From assembly GCF_000143415.4 (NCBI RefSeq), contig NW_003314281.1, positions 1,558,983-1,622,982 on the forward strand: 64,000 bases of DNA. Direction: 5' to 3'. This DNA comes from Selaginella moellendorffii. Lineage: Eukaryota > Streptophyta > Lycopodiopsida > Selaginellales > Selaginellaceae. The notes beneath the pieces are model-generated. The model made no database searches and was not told where the DNA came from. It worked only from the letters and a program-made list of their open reading frames with translations. The first letter of the stretch is position 1; every line of letters starts with the position of its first letter. A program made the position numbers and the translations under genes. This document shows positions 9,783-20,242 of the stretch, piece by piece.

Positions 9783-10975
9783 ATGCAAAGCGCCAGAGGT
9801 GGAATCCTTAGGCTGGTAGTGCGGCGCATCTCTACTCCATCCGCGGCGGCGCCGCTCGCTTCATCGAAGATCGCCGCTGTTCTCCCAGGCAGGGTTTTCC
9901 AGTTGTTCGATCTTGGAGGTGGCGCTAGGGATTACGGATCTGTCGCAGCAGCGGTGAAAAGCGAGGAGGCCGAGGCCGATCTCCAATGCCAGGGGCAGCC
10001 GCCGGAAAAGAAAGATGAGAAGAAGGACGTGGTGATCTCCGACTACTGGGGAATCCTCCCCAAGAAGCTCGTCGACGAGCAAGGCAAGCCATGGCCGTGG
10101 AATTCCTTCAGGGTAAGCGCGATCGCATTCGTCTTTTTGGAAATTTCTTGTTTCTCACCGAGATTTTCGGCTTCTCTCGCAGCCGACCGAAGCGTATGCT
10201 CCAGATTTGACCATCGATCTCAAGAAGCACCACAATCCCGTGTCGGTGGTCGATAAGCTTGCGTACTGGACTGTTAAGACGCTGCGTATTCCAACAGATA
10301 TCTTCTTCCAGGTATGCTCGCATGGCGAATTTTTTTTTTCTCTTAGTTGATGGTTTGATCTTTGAATCCAAAGAGGAGGTATGGATGCCGGGCTATGATG
10401 CTGGAGACTGTGGCTGGAGTTCCCGGGATGGTGGGTGGCATGCTCTTGCACTGCAAATCCTTGCGCCGATTCGAGCACAGTGGGGGATGGATCAAAGCTC
10501 TGCTCGAGGAGGCCGAGAACGAGCGGATGCATCTCATGACTTTCATGGAGGTTGTCCAGCCCAAGTGGTACGAGCGGGCGTTGGTGTTTACGGTCCAGGG
10601 GGTGTTCTTCAATGCCTACTTCCTGTGCTACGTGCTTTTCCCTCGATTGGCACACCGGATAGTGGGCTATCTGGAAGAAGAAGCGATCCATTCCTACACT
10701 GAGTACCTCAAGGAGATCGACAAGGGAACCATCCCCAACGCTCCCGCTCCCGCCATCGCGATTGACTACTGGCGCCTTCCAAAGGATGCAAAGATGCGTG
10801 ACGTTGTGGAAGTTGTCCGAGCTGATGAGGCGCACCACCGAGACGTAAATCACTTTGCAGCTGTAAGTTTCTCCTCGTTGCTTTTTTCTTGGTAACGTGA
10901 AGTCTCTTTGTGCAGGATATTCACAAGGCTGGCAAGGAACTGCGCTCGGCCGCTGCTCCTTTGAGCTACCACTGA
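9783..10975 (+). CDS. AOX1: Mitochondrial alternative oxidase (AOX) with Ser at CysI
   Basis: Ubiquinol:oxygen oxidase of the inner mitochondrial membrane, a non-proton-pumping bypass of complexes III/IV. Model of 335 residues in exons 9783-10112, 10183-10311, 10374-10862 and 10916-10975, all phase 0, the common four-exon plant AOX1 arrangement. An Arg/Ser/Ala-rich mitochondrial presequence precedes [20 protein letters not shown]. Diiron and membrane-domain motifs are intact: [20 protein letters not shown] (Glu164), [10 protein letters not shown] (Glu203, His206), [12 protein letters not shown], and [13 protein letters not shown] (Glu305, His308). CysII is Cys158. The CysI position is Ser108 (WPWNSFR, where most plant AOX read W-x-C-F-R), exactly 50 residues before CysII as in Arabidopsis AOX1A numbering. 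AATAAA follows at ~11019. Confidence 0.95.
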
Positions 10976-11731
10976 TAAGATCCCTGAGCAAGCATGCAGA
11001 AGGAATACGAAGAGTTTACAATAAAAAAGAGGAGGTAAATACATACATGCTGCCTTTCTAACAGGTGGCAAATCTATGTCTTACTTATAGCAGCAGCTTT
11101 CTCTTTCGTTAAACTACGTGAAAGCCAAGAACAGTCGATTCGCGTCGAGGGTCAAAACAAAATAAATCCCTCTGCGACGTCGACAAATCTTTGCATTCAA
11201 TAAGAAGGCTTTTCATGTGGCAAGAAAAACCAGAGGTCACGAAGATTCAAGAGCTCGCGACTTGAGTGGCCTGATCACAGTCTGGTCACAACGGAAGGGT
11301 GTCCGTGATTCATCTGAAAGCTCAGTTTTTGTTCGGCTCGGCCACAGTGGTGGCTCTTGTGATCTTGTCCTGGCGCTCTTAAATTAGATTGATCGTCGAG
11401 GGGGGCTCAAGAACAGGATCAAACAGAGCGTCACTCTGCGACTTAAGTGAAATCTCAAGGGAGGTTTTTGGCCGGAAAAGAGGTAGTACCAGACTATACA
11501 GTGGGGTGGTGGTACTCGAAAGATTCTCGCTTTTTCTCTCTCGCATTTTGGCTGGGTTCTTCCACTAGCGAGAAAGAGCTTAGAAGAAAGTCTGTGGCGT
11601 TTTGTGGCGCGCATCTCGAAGAGAAGAGCAGAGCTAAACCAGAAACATACATTGTTCTTCATAGCTAGCTCGAGCGAAGAACAGGTTTTCGATCGAGTCC
11701 CTGCGACTGCGAGAAGTTAACTCTCGGATCC
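10976..11731. other. AOX 3' region and GDSL promoter region
   Basis: 756 bp without a gene. It holds the AOX 3' UTR (AATAAA ~11019) and the upstream region of the GDSL gene. The open frames here show no family features. I see no repeat. Confidence 0.5.
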
Positions 11732-13063
11732 ATGGGCAGATTTCCTCTCCGCGGTGCTCTTGTTCTTGGGCTTTGGCTGCTCTTCCTCTCCATCACCGCT
11801 CAATGCCAAGCTCCAGCGTCATTTGTTTTTGGGGACTCGCTGGTGGATGGTGGCAACAACAACTATATCTTTTCGCTGTCCAAGGCCGACCAGCCGGCTA
11901 ATGGCGTCGACTTTCCCGGCGGACGGCCCACTGGGCGATTCTGCAATGGAAGAACCATCCCGGACATCATCGGTACCGGGAAAAAATGGATTTTTTCTGC
12001 CTCTTTCTGATTGATTCGTGTGTTTGCCAGGCGAGAGTTTTGGAATTCCATACGCTCCACCGTATCTAGCACCCACAACGCACGGCGCAGCGATCTTAAG
12101 GGGCGTGAACTATGCGTCCGGTGGTGGAGGAATCGTGGACGAGACCGGACGGATCTTCGTGAGTGTTTTCAAGTTTTTATTCCTCCCTCACTTATTTCAA
12201 TGCTCTTGTGGTCTCAGATTGGGAGATTGTCGCTGTCAAAGCAACTTCTCTACTTCCAAAACACCACGCGCGAGCTCAAATCCATGCTCGGCGAGGACGC
12301 TGCCCGCCAGTACCTCGCAAAATCCATTTTTTCCGTCACCATCGGCGCCAATGACTACCTCAACAATTATCTCTTGCCCGTTCCTCTCACCGGGGACTCT
12401 TTCCTCACGCCGCGCGCCTTCCAGGACAAGCTCATCACGAACTTCCGGCAGCAACTCACAGTTAAGTCCATGCAAAGTTCTCGTGATCATCTAAAAGTTG
12501 CTGCTTTCCAGACGCTTTACAACTCGGGTGCTCGCAAGATCATTGTCGCGGGAGTTGGACCCATCGGCTGCATCCCATATCAGCTCACGCTCAATCTCCG
12601 GAGGGATGGGAGTTGCGTTTCGAGTGCCAACAAGCTTGCACTGAACTACAACACGGCCCTGAGAGATCTCATCCTGGAACTCAACTCCAAACTCCCCGGA
12701 TCGATGTTCTCCTACGCAAACGCTTACGACGTTGTCTGGGATATCATCACCAACAAGAAAAACTACGGTAAATTCTCATTCTTTTCTCGATTCATTCCAT
12801 AGTTTTTCTCATTCGTTTCTTGATTGATCTTGTTTAAAGGCTTCGAGACGAGCGATCTAGCTTGCTGCGGGATTGGAGGGCCGTACAAGGGGGTTCTTCC
12901 CTGTGGCCCAAACGTGCCCGTGTGCAACGAGAGATCCAAATTCTTCTTCTGGGATCCGTACCACCCCAGCGATGCCGCCAATGCGATTGTGGCCAAGCGC
13001 TTCGTCGATGGCGACGAGCGAGACATTTTCCCGCGCAACGTGAGGCAGCTCATTGAAATGTGA
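11732..13063 (+). CDS. GDSL esterase/lipase (SGNH hydrolase), secreted
   Basis: Plant GDSL-type lipase, 363 residues in five exons: 11732-11972, 12031-12158, 12218-12460, 12512-12767 and 12840-13063. Signal peptide ~1-26 with hydrophobic core ALVLGLWLLFLSI. Block I is FVFGDSLVDGGNNN with nucleophile Ser36; block II carries the oxyanion Gly in GVNYASGGGG; block III is TIGANDYLNN with Asn168; block V is WDPYHPSDAAN with Asp328 and His331. All four catalytic blocks are intact, and length and five-exon layout are usual for the family. The substrate (lipid ester, cutin precursor or other acyl ester) cannot be inferred. Two broken copies that keep intron sequence lie at 24.9-25.7 kb and 30.1-30.9 kb, so this is probably the functional parent or its close sister. 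Confidence 0.93.
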
Positions 13064-13257
13064 TTGATTGATCGATCCATCCATTCCATTTTTTTCCATA
13101 TCTCCACTCACTGATCCTTCAATGCAATCCAGCTCCTCCCATTTATTTATTCCTTCAAAGCTCTTTTTCTTCTCTGTTTCAGGAGTAAAATTTAAAGTTT
13201 CGTTTAGCGCCGCTCGACGTCGTGTGTTCGAATCTAGGGTTTAAGGTTTTGTGCGCG

Positions 13258-14701
13258 ATGGCGATGGCGGAGCTCGATTCTGGCGCTGCCGTCACGTCCT
13301 GGAACTACAGCGGTGAAAGAATGGCTGTGGGGTTCACCGATGGCGGCGCCGAGGTGTGGAGCAAGGGATTTGGGAATGGATCGCCTGCATTGTCGTTGGA
13401 TTTCAAATGGAAGGTGAGTGCGCTTCTTTCGATGCTCTACGTAGGATTTCTTGCTTGTACGAGATGGAAATCTTTCCTTTTCTTTAGTTTCTAGTGTTGC
13501 TCGTCGGGAAGAAATTTTTTCCAGGATACTTCTTCACAGATACGCGTGTCTCTAGGCTCATGAAGGTTCCTCTATCGTGAAACTTTGCTGGGGACCGATG
13601 GAGTTCGGCGACATTGTTGCTTCTTGCTCTAAAGATGGTTCGGTTTGCGTCTGGGAAGAAATCAATGGTACGACCTTTTCTTTGCCTCGAGCGCAGCATT
13701 CTGACAATAGTTCCTTGTTTTTTCCTTATCTTTTCTGAAGAGAATGGCAAGCTCAAGTGGAGGCAGTGTGCTCAGCTAGCTGAAAACAGCTACTGTCTGG
13801 ATCTAAAGTTTGGAAATTGTCTCGGCGGCTTGAAACTGGTACGTAAACTATTGGAAGTCCTTTTAGTTTTCTTTTCTGATTAGTTTTGATACAGGTTACA
13901 GCTTGTGCTGATGGTTATGCCAGGATTTACGAAACCTCGGACTGCATTGATCTTTCAAAGTGGCAGCTTCAGGTAGGCCAAGTTCTTGATTTTTCTTTCT
14001 TTTCTTTTCTCTCTAAGTTTCGGATAAAATACAGGCGGTGGTTTCGAACGCGACAGATGTGACTGAGAAGATTGGGAAGTGCTCCTGCTCTGGAGCTTCC
14101 ATCTCATGGAAGCCTCCGGCTGGTTCTATCCAGCAGCCACTTTTCGCACTTGGCTACTCCACAGACGTCTCAGCATTCTCCACAACGAAGGTATAACACT
14201 GCAAGATAGTTCTCAAGCTTTGGTACTTTCACAGATCTGGGAATTCGCTGAAGAGCATAGACGCTGGTATCCCATTGCCGAGCTCTCAAATGCGGACGAC
14301 AGCGTTGGAGTAAGCTCCATATCGTGGGCTCCAAATCTCGGAAGGTAACTAGCTACAAGCTTTCTATCCTTGTCATTTCTGATGTACGTCCGCTCCAGGC
14401 CGAATGAGTTGATAGCAGTGGCTTCCGGAAGCACTGTCTCAATCTGGGACTTGGAAATCGGTGGAAAGCAGGGGGTTTCCGTGCAGAGAATCGCAGAGCT
14501 AGAGCATAGCGCAGAGGTGAGCATCCAAAGCTTTAAAAAAGTGTTTTTTTTCCAAGAAAAATCTATCATTTTTAGGTGTGGCAAATCGATTGGGACATGA
14601 GCGGCATGACATTGGCATCGTCTTCCTCGGATGGAACCGTGAGGCTGTGGCAAGCTGGTTTAGATGGAGCGTGGAGGCAGCAAGCTTCACTAAGAGCTTG
14701 A
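13258..14701 (+). CDS. SEH1: Nucleoporin SEH1 (WD40)
   Basis: WD40 beta-propeller component of the Y-complex (Nup107-160) of the nuclear pore and of GATOR2/SEA complexes. Model of 317 residues in eight exons: 13258-13413, 13556-13667, 13741-13838, 13895-13972, 14035-14190, 14235-14344, 14399-14516 and 14576-14701. Start at the first ATG of MAMAELDSG. WD-type blades are seen as GDIVASCSKDGSVCVWEE, VTACADGYARIYETSDC, LIAVASGSTVSIWDLE and TLASSSSDGTVRLWQ. The SISWKP and SISWAPNLG blocks are characteristic of SEH1/SEC13-like proteins, and length is close to land-plant SEH1. A CTAGGGTTTAA (telo-box-like) motif lies in the 5' UTR around 13235, a common feature of housekeeping plant genes. It is 195 bp downstream of the GDSL stop. 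Confidence 0.9.
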
Positions 14702-14886
14702 TAAGGCTCGTCCTCGGACAAGATTCTTGAACCAACGGCCAGGATGAGACGTGTATTCCGTTCCATAATTCACGGGCAATGTGGGTCGTTGGATCCTCTC
14801 ATTTGTCGGCCTGACGCCTATTATGAAGTGAGAGCAAAGCAAGCCCTTGGCCTGGTCGGGGAGAGACGGCGGAGGCGACGACGGCA

Positions 14887-16368
14887 ATGGTGAGTGGAGT
14901 GTGTCTCGAATCGAGTTTCTAGGGTTTATGATCTCGTTTTGCTCTTGTCTAGGGGGACGATCGCAGGCGCAGCAGGTAAATGTTTGCTCTGACGGCCTTT
15001 AGGTGTGCTCATTGCTGCGATTTCCAGATATTCGCAGTCCCCATCGCCGAGGCGAGGTCCATCGCGGAGCCCTCCGCCGCTAAAATCACCTCTCAAGTAT
15101 GTTGCTGTTTTTGGTGGAGATTTCGAGCTCAAAGAGTCGGTTTTTCCAGGGAGGATCCTGACAATCCGGGAAATAACCTCTATGTCACTGGGCTCTCGAC
15201 GCGGGTTGCGGAAAAGCAGCTCTTGGAGCATCTCTCGCGAGAGGGGAAGGTATTCCTCCTTAAAGTTTGGGTTTCTTCTTTGCTGTTCTTGGCTTAAAAC
15301 CTTGTTCTACAGGTCCTGGAGTGTCGGATCGTGGTGGATCCGAGGACCAAGGAGTCTAGAGGGTTTGGATTCGTGACAATGGCCAGTACGGAGGATGCGG
15401 AGCGCTGCATCAACTATATGAATCGCTCCACGCTCGAGGGCCGTATAATCACGATAGAGAAGGTAAGTATCCTCTCTAAGTCTTCCTATACAAGTTTCTT
15501 CTTTTTGTTTTTTCGATTCTTTGCTACGCATGGAGTGCTGCAGCTAGAGCAAACGATGCTAATCTGGTTGCTGGTCATCCAGATTTTTCAGTTTTTTACT
15601 TCTCGGGCGGCTCTTTTTCAAGCAGCCACTTTGACTTCAGACAAATGAGCGAGCTGTGCGCTGGGCTCTGCTTCATCAGTCTTTGCCTTCTCCAGAAAAA
15701 CATCAAGCATCAATCTCTCCTGATCCAACCAGTCTGCTTCAAACACCAAAAAAAAAGTCTGCTCCAAATCTCAATTCAGAAGCCCCACCTTAGCAGCATT
15801 CCCAGTTGCGAGCTGTGCGAACTTTGATGAGATGCGGTCAGTGCAGCAGTTATCAAAAATCCGAGCGTTAGAAACCAGTGACCCTCCCTTTCAAATCATG
15901 CTCCACTGGAAGTCTTTGAGGTTCTTTTCTCTGACTTGAGTTTTTTGCATTACCTACAGGAAGCGCTTTGCCATCAGCTTTTACATTTTCCATTTGGTAC
16001 TGATTGCATTCTTCGATGCAGGCTAGGCGCAAGAGACCACGAACTCCTACACCTGGAGAATACCTGGGTGTCCGAGGCAAGTTTCTCGTCATTTTCTTTT
16101 CAGGAAAGAAGGATTTTGTTCTAATGTTTCTTCTGATACAGCTCCTCCAAGATCTCGGCCACCGGGTTACGGTCCACGACATCGCGAGAGAGACCGAGAC
16201 AGGGACTACAGGGACTACTCCCGTAGATCACCCCGCTACTCTCCATACAGGGGTGATAGCCGCGACAGATCTCCACACGGTCGGAGCTACCGCAGGGAGC
16301 GATCCCGTTCGCCTTACTACTACCGCAGGGAACGCTCTCGCTCGCCTTACCACATGTACCGACGCTGA
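14887..16368 (+). CDS. SR45A: SR45a / Transformer-2-like splicing regulator
   Basis: RNA-recognition-motif protein of the Tra2/SR45a group acting in pre-mRNA splicing. Model of 208 residues in seven exons: 14887-14889 (ATG only), 14953-14975, 15028-15096, 15150-15249, 15313-15462, 16022-16076 and 16142-16368. N-terminal short RS region (RYSQSPSPRRGPSRSPPP), then the RRM with RNP2 NNLYVTGLS and RNP1 SRGFGFVTM, the Tra2 linker RKRPRTPTPGEYLG, and a C-terminal RS/RD domain with RDRDYRDYSRR and SRSPYYYRRERSRSP. The 3-nt first coding exon is inferred from ATG directly abutting a GTGAGT donor; an alternative upstream start is possible. Intron 5 (559 nt) is about ten times the local norm, and intron 6 (16077-16141) uses a GC donor (GAG/GCAAGT). 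The stop lies 185 bp from the convergent CFAP144 stop. Confidence 0.85.
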
Positions 16369-16553
16369 CCACCACAAGGTTTGCAGTGACATTCTCTATT
16401 TCCATTCAAAATCCAACTGACTGGCGCTCTGGAACAGGCTTCTCTTCATTTACCTGGACACTGCTACTCTCATCCCACACTCTCAAGTTTGTACTCCAAA
16501 GAAAAAGGACATTTTTACATTACCAAATGGTGGTGGTGGTCGAGTTTTTCTCC

Positions 16554-17423
16554 TCAAGGTGGTGCTGGAAGTGCCGCTGTTTGGTTGCTACTAACTGGTG
16601 GTGGCACTGAAGCTTTGTCCGGGACAGTGGCAGCCGAGGCCTCCGCTTGTTGCTGCTTGAGCTTGTATCGCGGGACGAAACCTCGCTTGGAGTAAGGCGT
16701 GGTTTTTACGCACTCGAAGTAGGCCGCCGCGAACTGGGTGATCTCGCAGGATTCACGCGAGTAATTGAAGAGCTTCTTGGGTTTCACCTGAATCGGCGGA
16801 AGAACACACGAAGAGAGTGAAAAGGGATGGATCCAGATCTTTCGTACCAGAGGTTGCGAGCACCAGCCATACTCTTGCGACGCCGTCATGGGGACTTCGT
16901 ACTTCTCCGGTGGTGGCATGTCGAGGTCCTGGATTGGGAAGCACGCGCCGAGAAACTTTTGCGCCTCCTCAAATTCCTGTTTGGTCACTGCAGTCTCGTA
17001 TGGTAAACGTTTCTCGAGGAAGCCAGCGATGGAAGATACCTTTCCTCGACGACGTTACTTGGGTGGGCTTCTTGGTGAGCACTTCGGCTGTTTCAAAGTG
17101 AAATATTTTGCCAAGCAAGGATCAGACGGATGGAAAAGAGGAAAAAAATGCATTTTTTTGCTTGTTTTGGGCAGTTTTTTTCGGCGTTGTGAGAATGTTG
17201 GAAGCGAATGAACGAGGCGTGCAAACGAACCTGTGAGTGGATTCAGTCGGTACTCGGCAGCTTGCACCTCGACGGCCTCGAGCTTCGAATTCATGCTTTT
17301 GTAGAGATTGTCGAGAGCTACCATGTCGTCCACGACTGGGAATCTTTGCGGGCGGTGCTGCTGCCCGCGGCCTTTAGCTGGGGACGAGGAGGGGGAGGAA
17401 TGCTGCTGCTTGGAGGAAGCCAT
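16554..17423 (-). CDS. CFAP144: Cilia- and flagella-associated protein 144 (FAM183/FAP144)
   Basis: Small axonemal protein; Chlamydomonas FAP144 is a microtubule inner protein of doublets. Model of 204 residues in four exons: 17423-17231, 17087-17040, 16987-16848 and 16787-16554. The family shape is visible: a helical N-terminus ending YRLNPLTG, then a Lys/Thr-rich stretch (VLTKKPTQVTSSRK), the signature TASQEYGW followed by SQPL, and KKLFNYSRESCEITQFAAAY. The C-terminus (KASVPPPVSSNQTAALPAPP) is a lineage-specific Pro/Ala tail. Presence fits a plant with motile sperm; seed-plant lineages without flagella lack it. Intron 3 is 60 nt and in frame without a stop, so a retained form would add 20 residues. 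Start chosen at MASSKQQ; an upstream in-frame Met exists 10 codons earlier. Confidence 0.75.
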
Positions 17424-17589
17424 GGGAGCAATCGATTGGATGATGATGCACATTCTTTTCCCCTTTTCCCCGATCCGAGTTTTTAGGGCTCCTCCTGGTT
17501 TAACCGTCCGAGGTGGAGCGGGAATATGCCATTTTGGTTTGGCGGGATAAGATTTTCGAAACTTTTTATTAGGCGAGAATCATGCACCG

Positions 17590-17880
17590 TCTCTAAGGAC
17601 AGACATATCGACGAAGCCCAATAAGTCTTCCACGCCATGATCCTGCAGAACCAGCACGCCAAGCTCGTCTTAGACACTATGGAGAGGAGAAACTCCTCGA
17701 TGCTAACGCTCTGGCCCCCTGGAGAGCTTCTTCTTGAGGCTGACCATCTTTGCACTCCAGATTATATGCCCAGGATTTTTTCTTTAAAAAGCCTGGAGAC
17801 TCACAGCAAGGGCCAATGTCAGCTGCTTTGCGTTGGATTTCCACCATAGCAACGACTTGGAAAGAGGGAGCTAGATTATG
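17590..17880 (+). pseudogene. Decayed PPR fragment, copy of the 20.2-22.2 kb gene
   Basis: Scrambled remains of the PPR gene at 20243. The stretch 17590-17690 matches ~21237-21395 with internal deletions (CGACGAAGCCCA, TCTTCCACGCCATG, GAGAGAAACTCCTCG), and ~17805-17870 matches ~21620-21850 (GGATTTCCACCATAG, TTGGAAAGAGGGAG). Frameshifts and deletions remove any long frame. It sits where the PPR partner of CFAP144 would be expected. Confidence 0.75.
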
Positions 17881-20030
17881 ATCTTTGGTAAAAGCTGTCT
17901 CAAATAAGCAAATTTAAGCCTGCTCGCGAACTCAAATGCCTGACATCGCATCGGGTTCATCTGGACTTGATCCTAGTTATGCTAATGTTTGCATATATCC
18001 TGACCTAGTGGTTTGTATTCCTACAGTTTTGCTTTGGAATTTTAATAACACAATTTCTTTTTGTGCATTTGATTTGCATGTGGAAAATAAGGACTTTACA
18101 AAGAAACTATTGAAGATAGTATTCCTTTATGCTTGTTATGTTTACCTTGAATTGGAATGGAGTGGAGATTGTTAAATAGTATATGTATGTTTACTGCTTC
18201 ATGTGATTTAATGAAGATTTTTTGAATTTATTATGTATTGACTTTGATATTTATTTGTTTACATTCTTTATTCACATTATTGTACTCAGGTTATACTATT
18301 TTGAAAATCATGATTAATGATTATTACTTGAGCATTAAAGAAGGATGTTTAGACAAATTATGATAAATAAAATATTCACATTCCACATTACTTTCTTTCT
18401 ACATTTACATTTATAAAATTGCTTCTACATTATCTAAATATTAATCCCAAGAGCAAAGAAAGAAAGATCTAATTTAATAGAACAATCCTTTTATTCATTA
18501 TCATGATTCTCTTTGCTTAATTAAATATAAAATTTACAACAAGTAATTAATTTCCAGATATTTATACATATATTTGATATAATACATTTGGTGAGTAATG
18601 AATTTTTTTTAAAAAATTATTACAAAATACATAATAATAAAAAACATTAATTATTTTAATAATTAATTCAAACATATAACAATTTTAATATTAAATTAAA
18701 TATAAAAGAATAAATTTTAAATTGTAATTCTTGACAATCCATTATTTCCCAAGTTTAGAATAATTCAAAACTTGAACTAATAAATATTTCATAAAAAATA
18801 ACTTTAATATATTTTATTACAGTTGTGCTAATCAATACAATAATACTGTAATGACAAATTAATTACAAATTATAAATGATATAAATATTTGTAAATATTT
18901 AATAATCAATTCTTTTATACAGTAGACTATGAAAACTATAAATATTATAATATATCACAAAAAATATTTCCTAAATTATTTAATAATAATTGAGACTATT
19001 ATCTTCTACATTTTATTTTTGTTGTATATACATCACTTAAAACAACTTACTTAGATTTATTAAAATTTAATACTTTAAAATATATCTGTATTTATGAATA
19101 AATAAATAATTTAGATTATGAGTATAGTTTTCAATATTTTTAAAAAGAAATAGATATAGTTTTAAAAATTTTAAATTTAAACATAACTATTTTACATTGT
19201 TGATTTTTTCAATTTTTGAAATTACCCAGAAACATTAAATTAAAATTTTATAGCATTAAAAGTGTATCAACAAAAAACCTAGGGTCAAGTGGTCAAACTC
19301 ATGGAGTTTGAGGAGTTTACTATTGAGTATCATCTGGGAAAATTAAATGTGGTAATTATATTTTTTGAGAAATATATTTTAGGCTTTAATTTCTAATATT
19401 ATTTTTATATACAATTTAATTTTTAAAATAATTATTTATTTACCTTGTCTATGTGCAATATTACTTTTGCTAAATGCTTAAAAATTACAGCTAGATGCTA
19501 AATAATTATACCTCATATAATATCATCAAATTATTATAAAGTAATTTGATTTTTCTAAATAAATTTATTTATTTTATCATTGTAGTTAACCAGAGAAAAT
19601 CTAGCCTTTTTTTAAGAGAGATTAGGAAACTTGTCAAACATAATTTTAATCAACATCTTTCCTCTAAAAGAATGCTCCTTGGCTAAAAAAATTAAACAAA
19701 CTCTTCAACTAACTTCTAAAATTGTTTGGAATTAAAATATAGAGATTTCTAACAAATTTTAGGGTTGGCAGAATAATGTTGTTCCTCTTTTTCCACTTAT
19801 AAACTCTCCACTTTGTTGCGGGTTGCACAAGCTTGGGCAGGTCGAGATCTTGTCAGTATCTTCTAAAGCTCCAAAATGTACTTACAGTCACTATACTTTA
19901 AGACCACCCATACATTGAGAGCTTTCCAGGCTTCAGAATCTCTGACAATTCCTACATGCATGGAACACTGCCTCCCAAGTCCCTGGTTAGTCTCAGGCTT
20001 CAAAGCAACAAGGGACCTACTCAAGCTCAT
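17881..20030. other. AT-rich desert with a gypsy RNase H scrap
   Basis: Very AT-rich, no gene. At ~19283-19360 the + strand reads QVVKLMEFEEFTIEYHLGKL followed by NVV, which matches the RNase H end of Ty3/gypsy polyproteins (L-x-E-F/Y-x-F-x-I-x-Y-R-P-G-K-x-N-V-V-A-D-A-L-S-R) and then breaks off. The remainder shows no structure I can name. Confidence 0.5.
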
Positions 20031-20040
20031 TTTAATGAAT

Positions 20041-20160
20041 GAGTCGAATCTGGACGCTATTGTTTGACCTTTGTAGAGATTGTTTGAGAGCTACCATGTC
20101 CTCCACGATTGGGAATCTTTGTAGCTGGGGACGAGGAGGCGGAGGAATGCTATTGGCCAT
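20041..20160 (-). pseudogene. Truncated copy of CFAP144 exon 1
   Basis: Minus strand reads MANSIPPPPRPQLQRFPIVE then DMVALKQSLQ, matching the CFAP144 exon-1 segment PQRFPVVDDMVALDNLYKS. DNA similarity spans ~20067-20150 against ~17283-17395 and continues upstream in the shared GGTTTGGCGGGATAA block (20177 and 17537). It stops before the family core, so it is non-functional. Confidence 0.7.
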
Positions 20161-20242
20161 GGTACCAGTGGATATATGGTTTGGCGGGATAAAACTTTCG
20201 AAACGTTTTAGTGCACCGAATATACCTACGTGAGGATGAGAA

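Noticed and set aside
9557-9829. Minus-strand open frame extending PTOX upstream to an ATG at 9829
   Set aside because: It would overlap the AOX start and put ~90 unrelated residues before a good transit-peptide start at 9556; it is an open frame by chance.
10155-10991. 278-codon minus-strand frame
   Set aside because: Antisense shadow of AOX; the + strand has all AOX motifs with clean splice sites.
13215-13250. Possible tRNA T-arm (GTTCGAATC)
   Set aside because: No acceptor stem or anticodon arm around it; it is SEH1 5' UTR with a telo-box-like motif.
14213-14653. 146-codon minus-strand frame
   Set aside because: Antisense shadow of SEH1 exons 6-8.
17483-17755. Minus-strand 90-codon frame
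   Set aside because: It is antisense to the decayed PPR fragment and CFAP144 upstream region.
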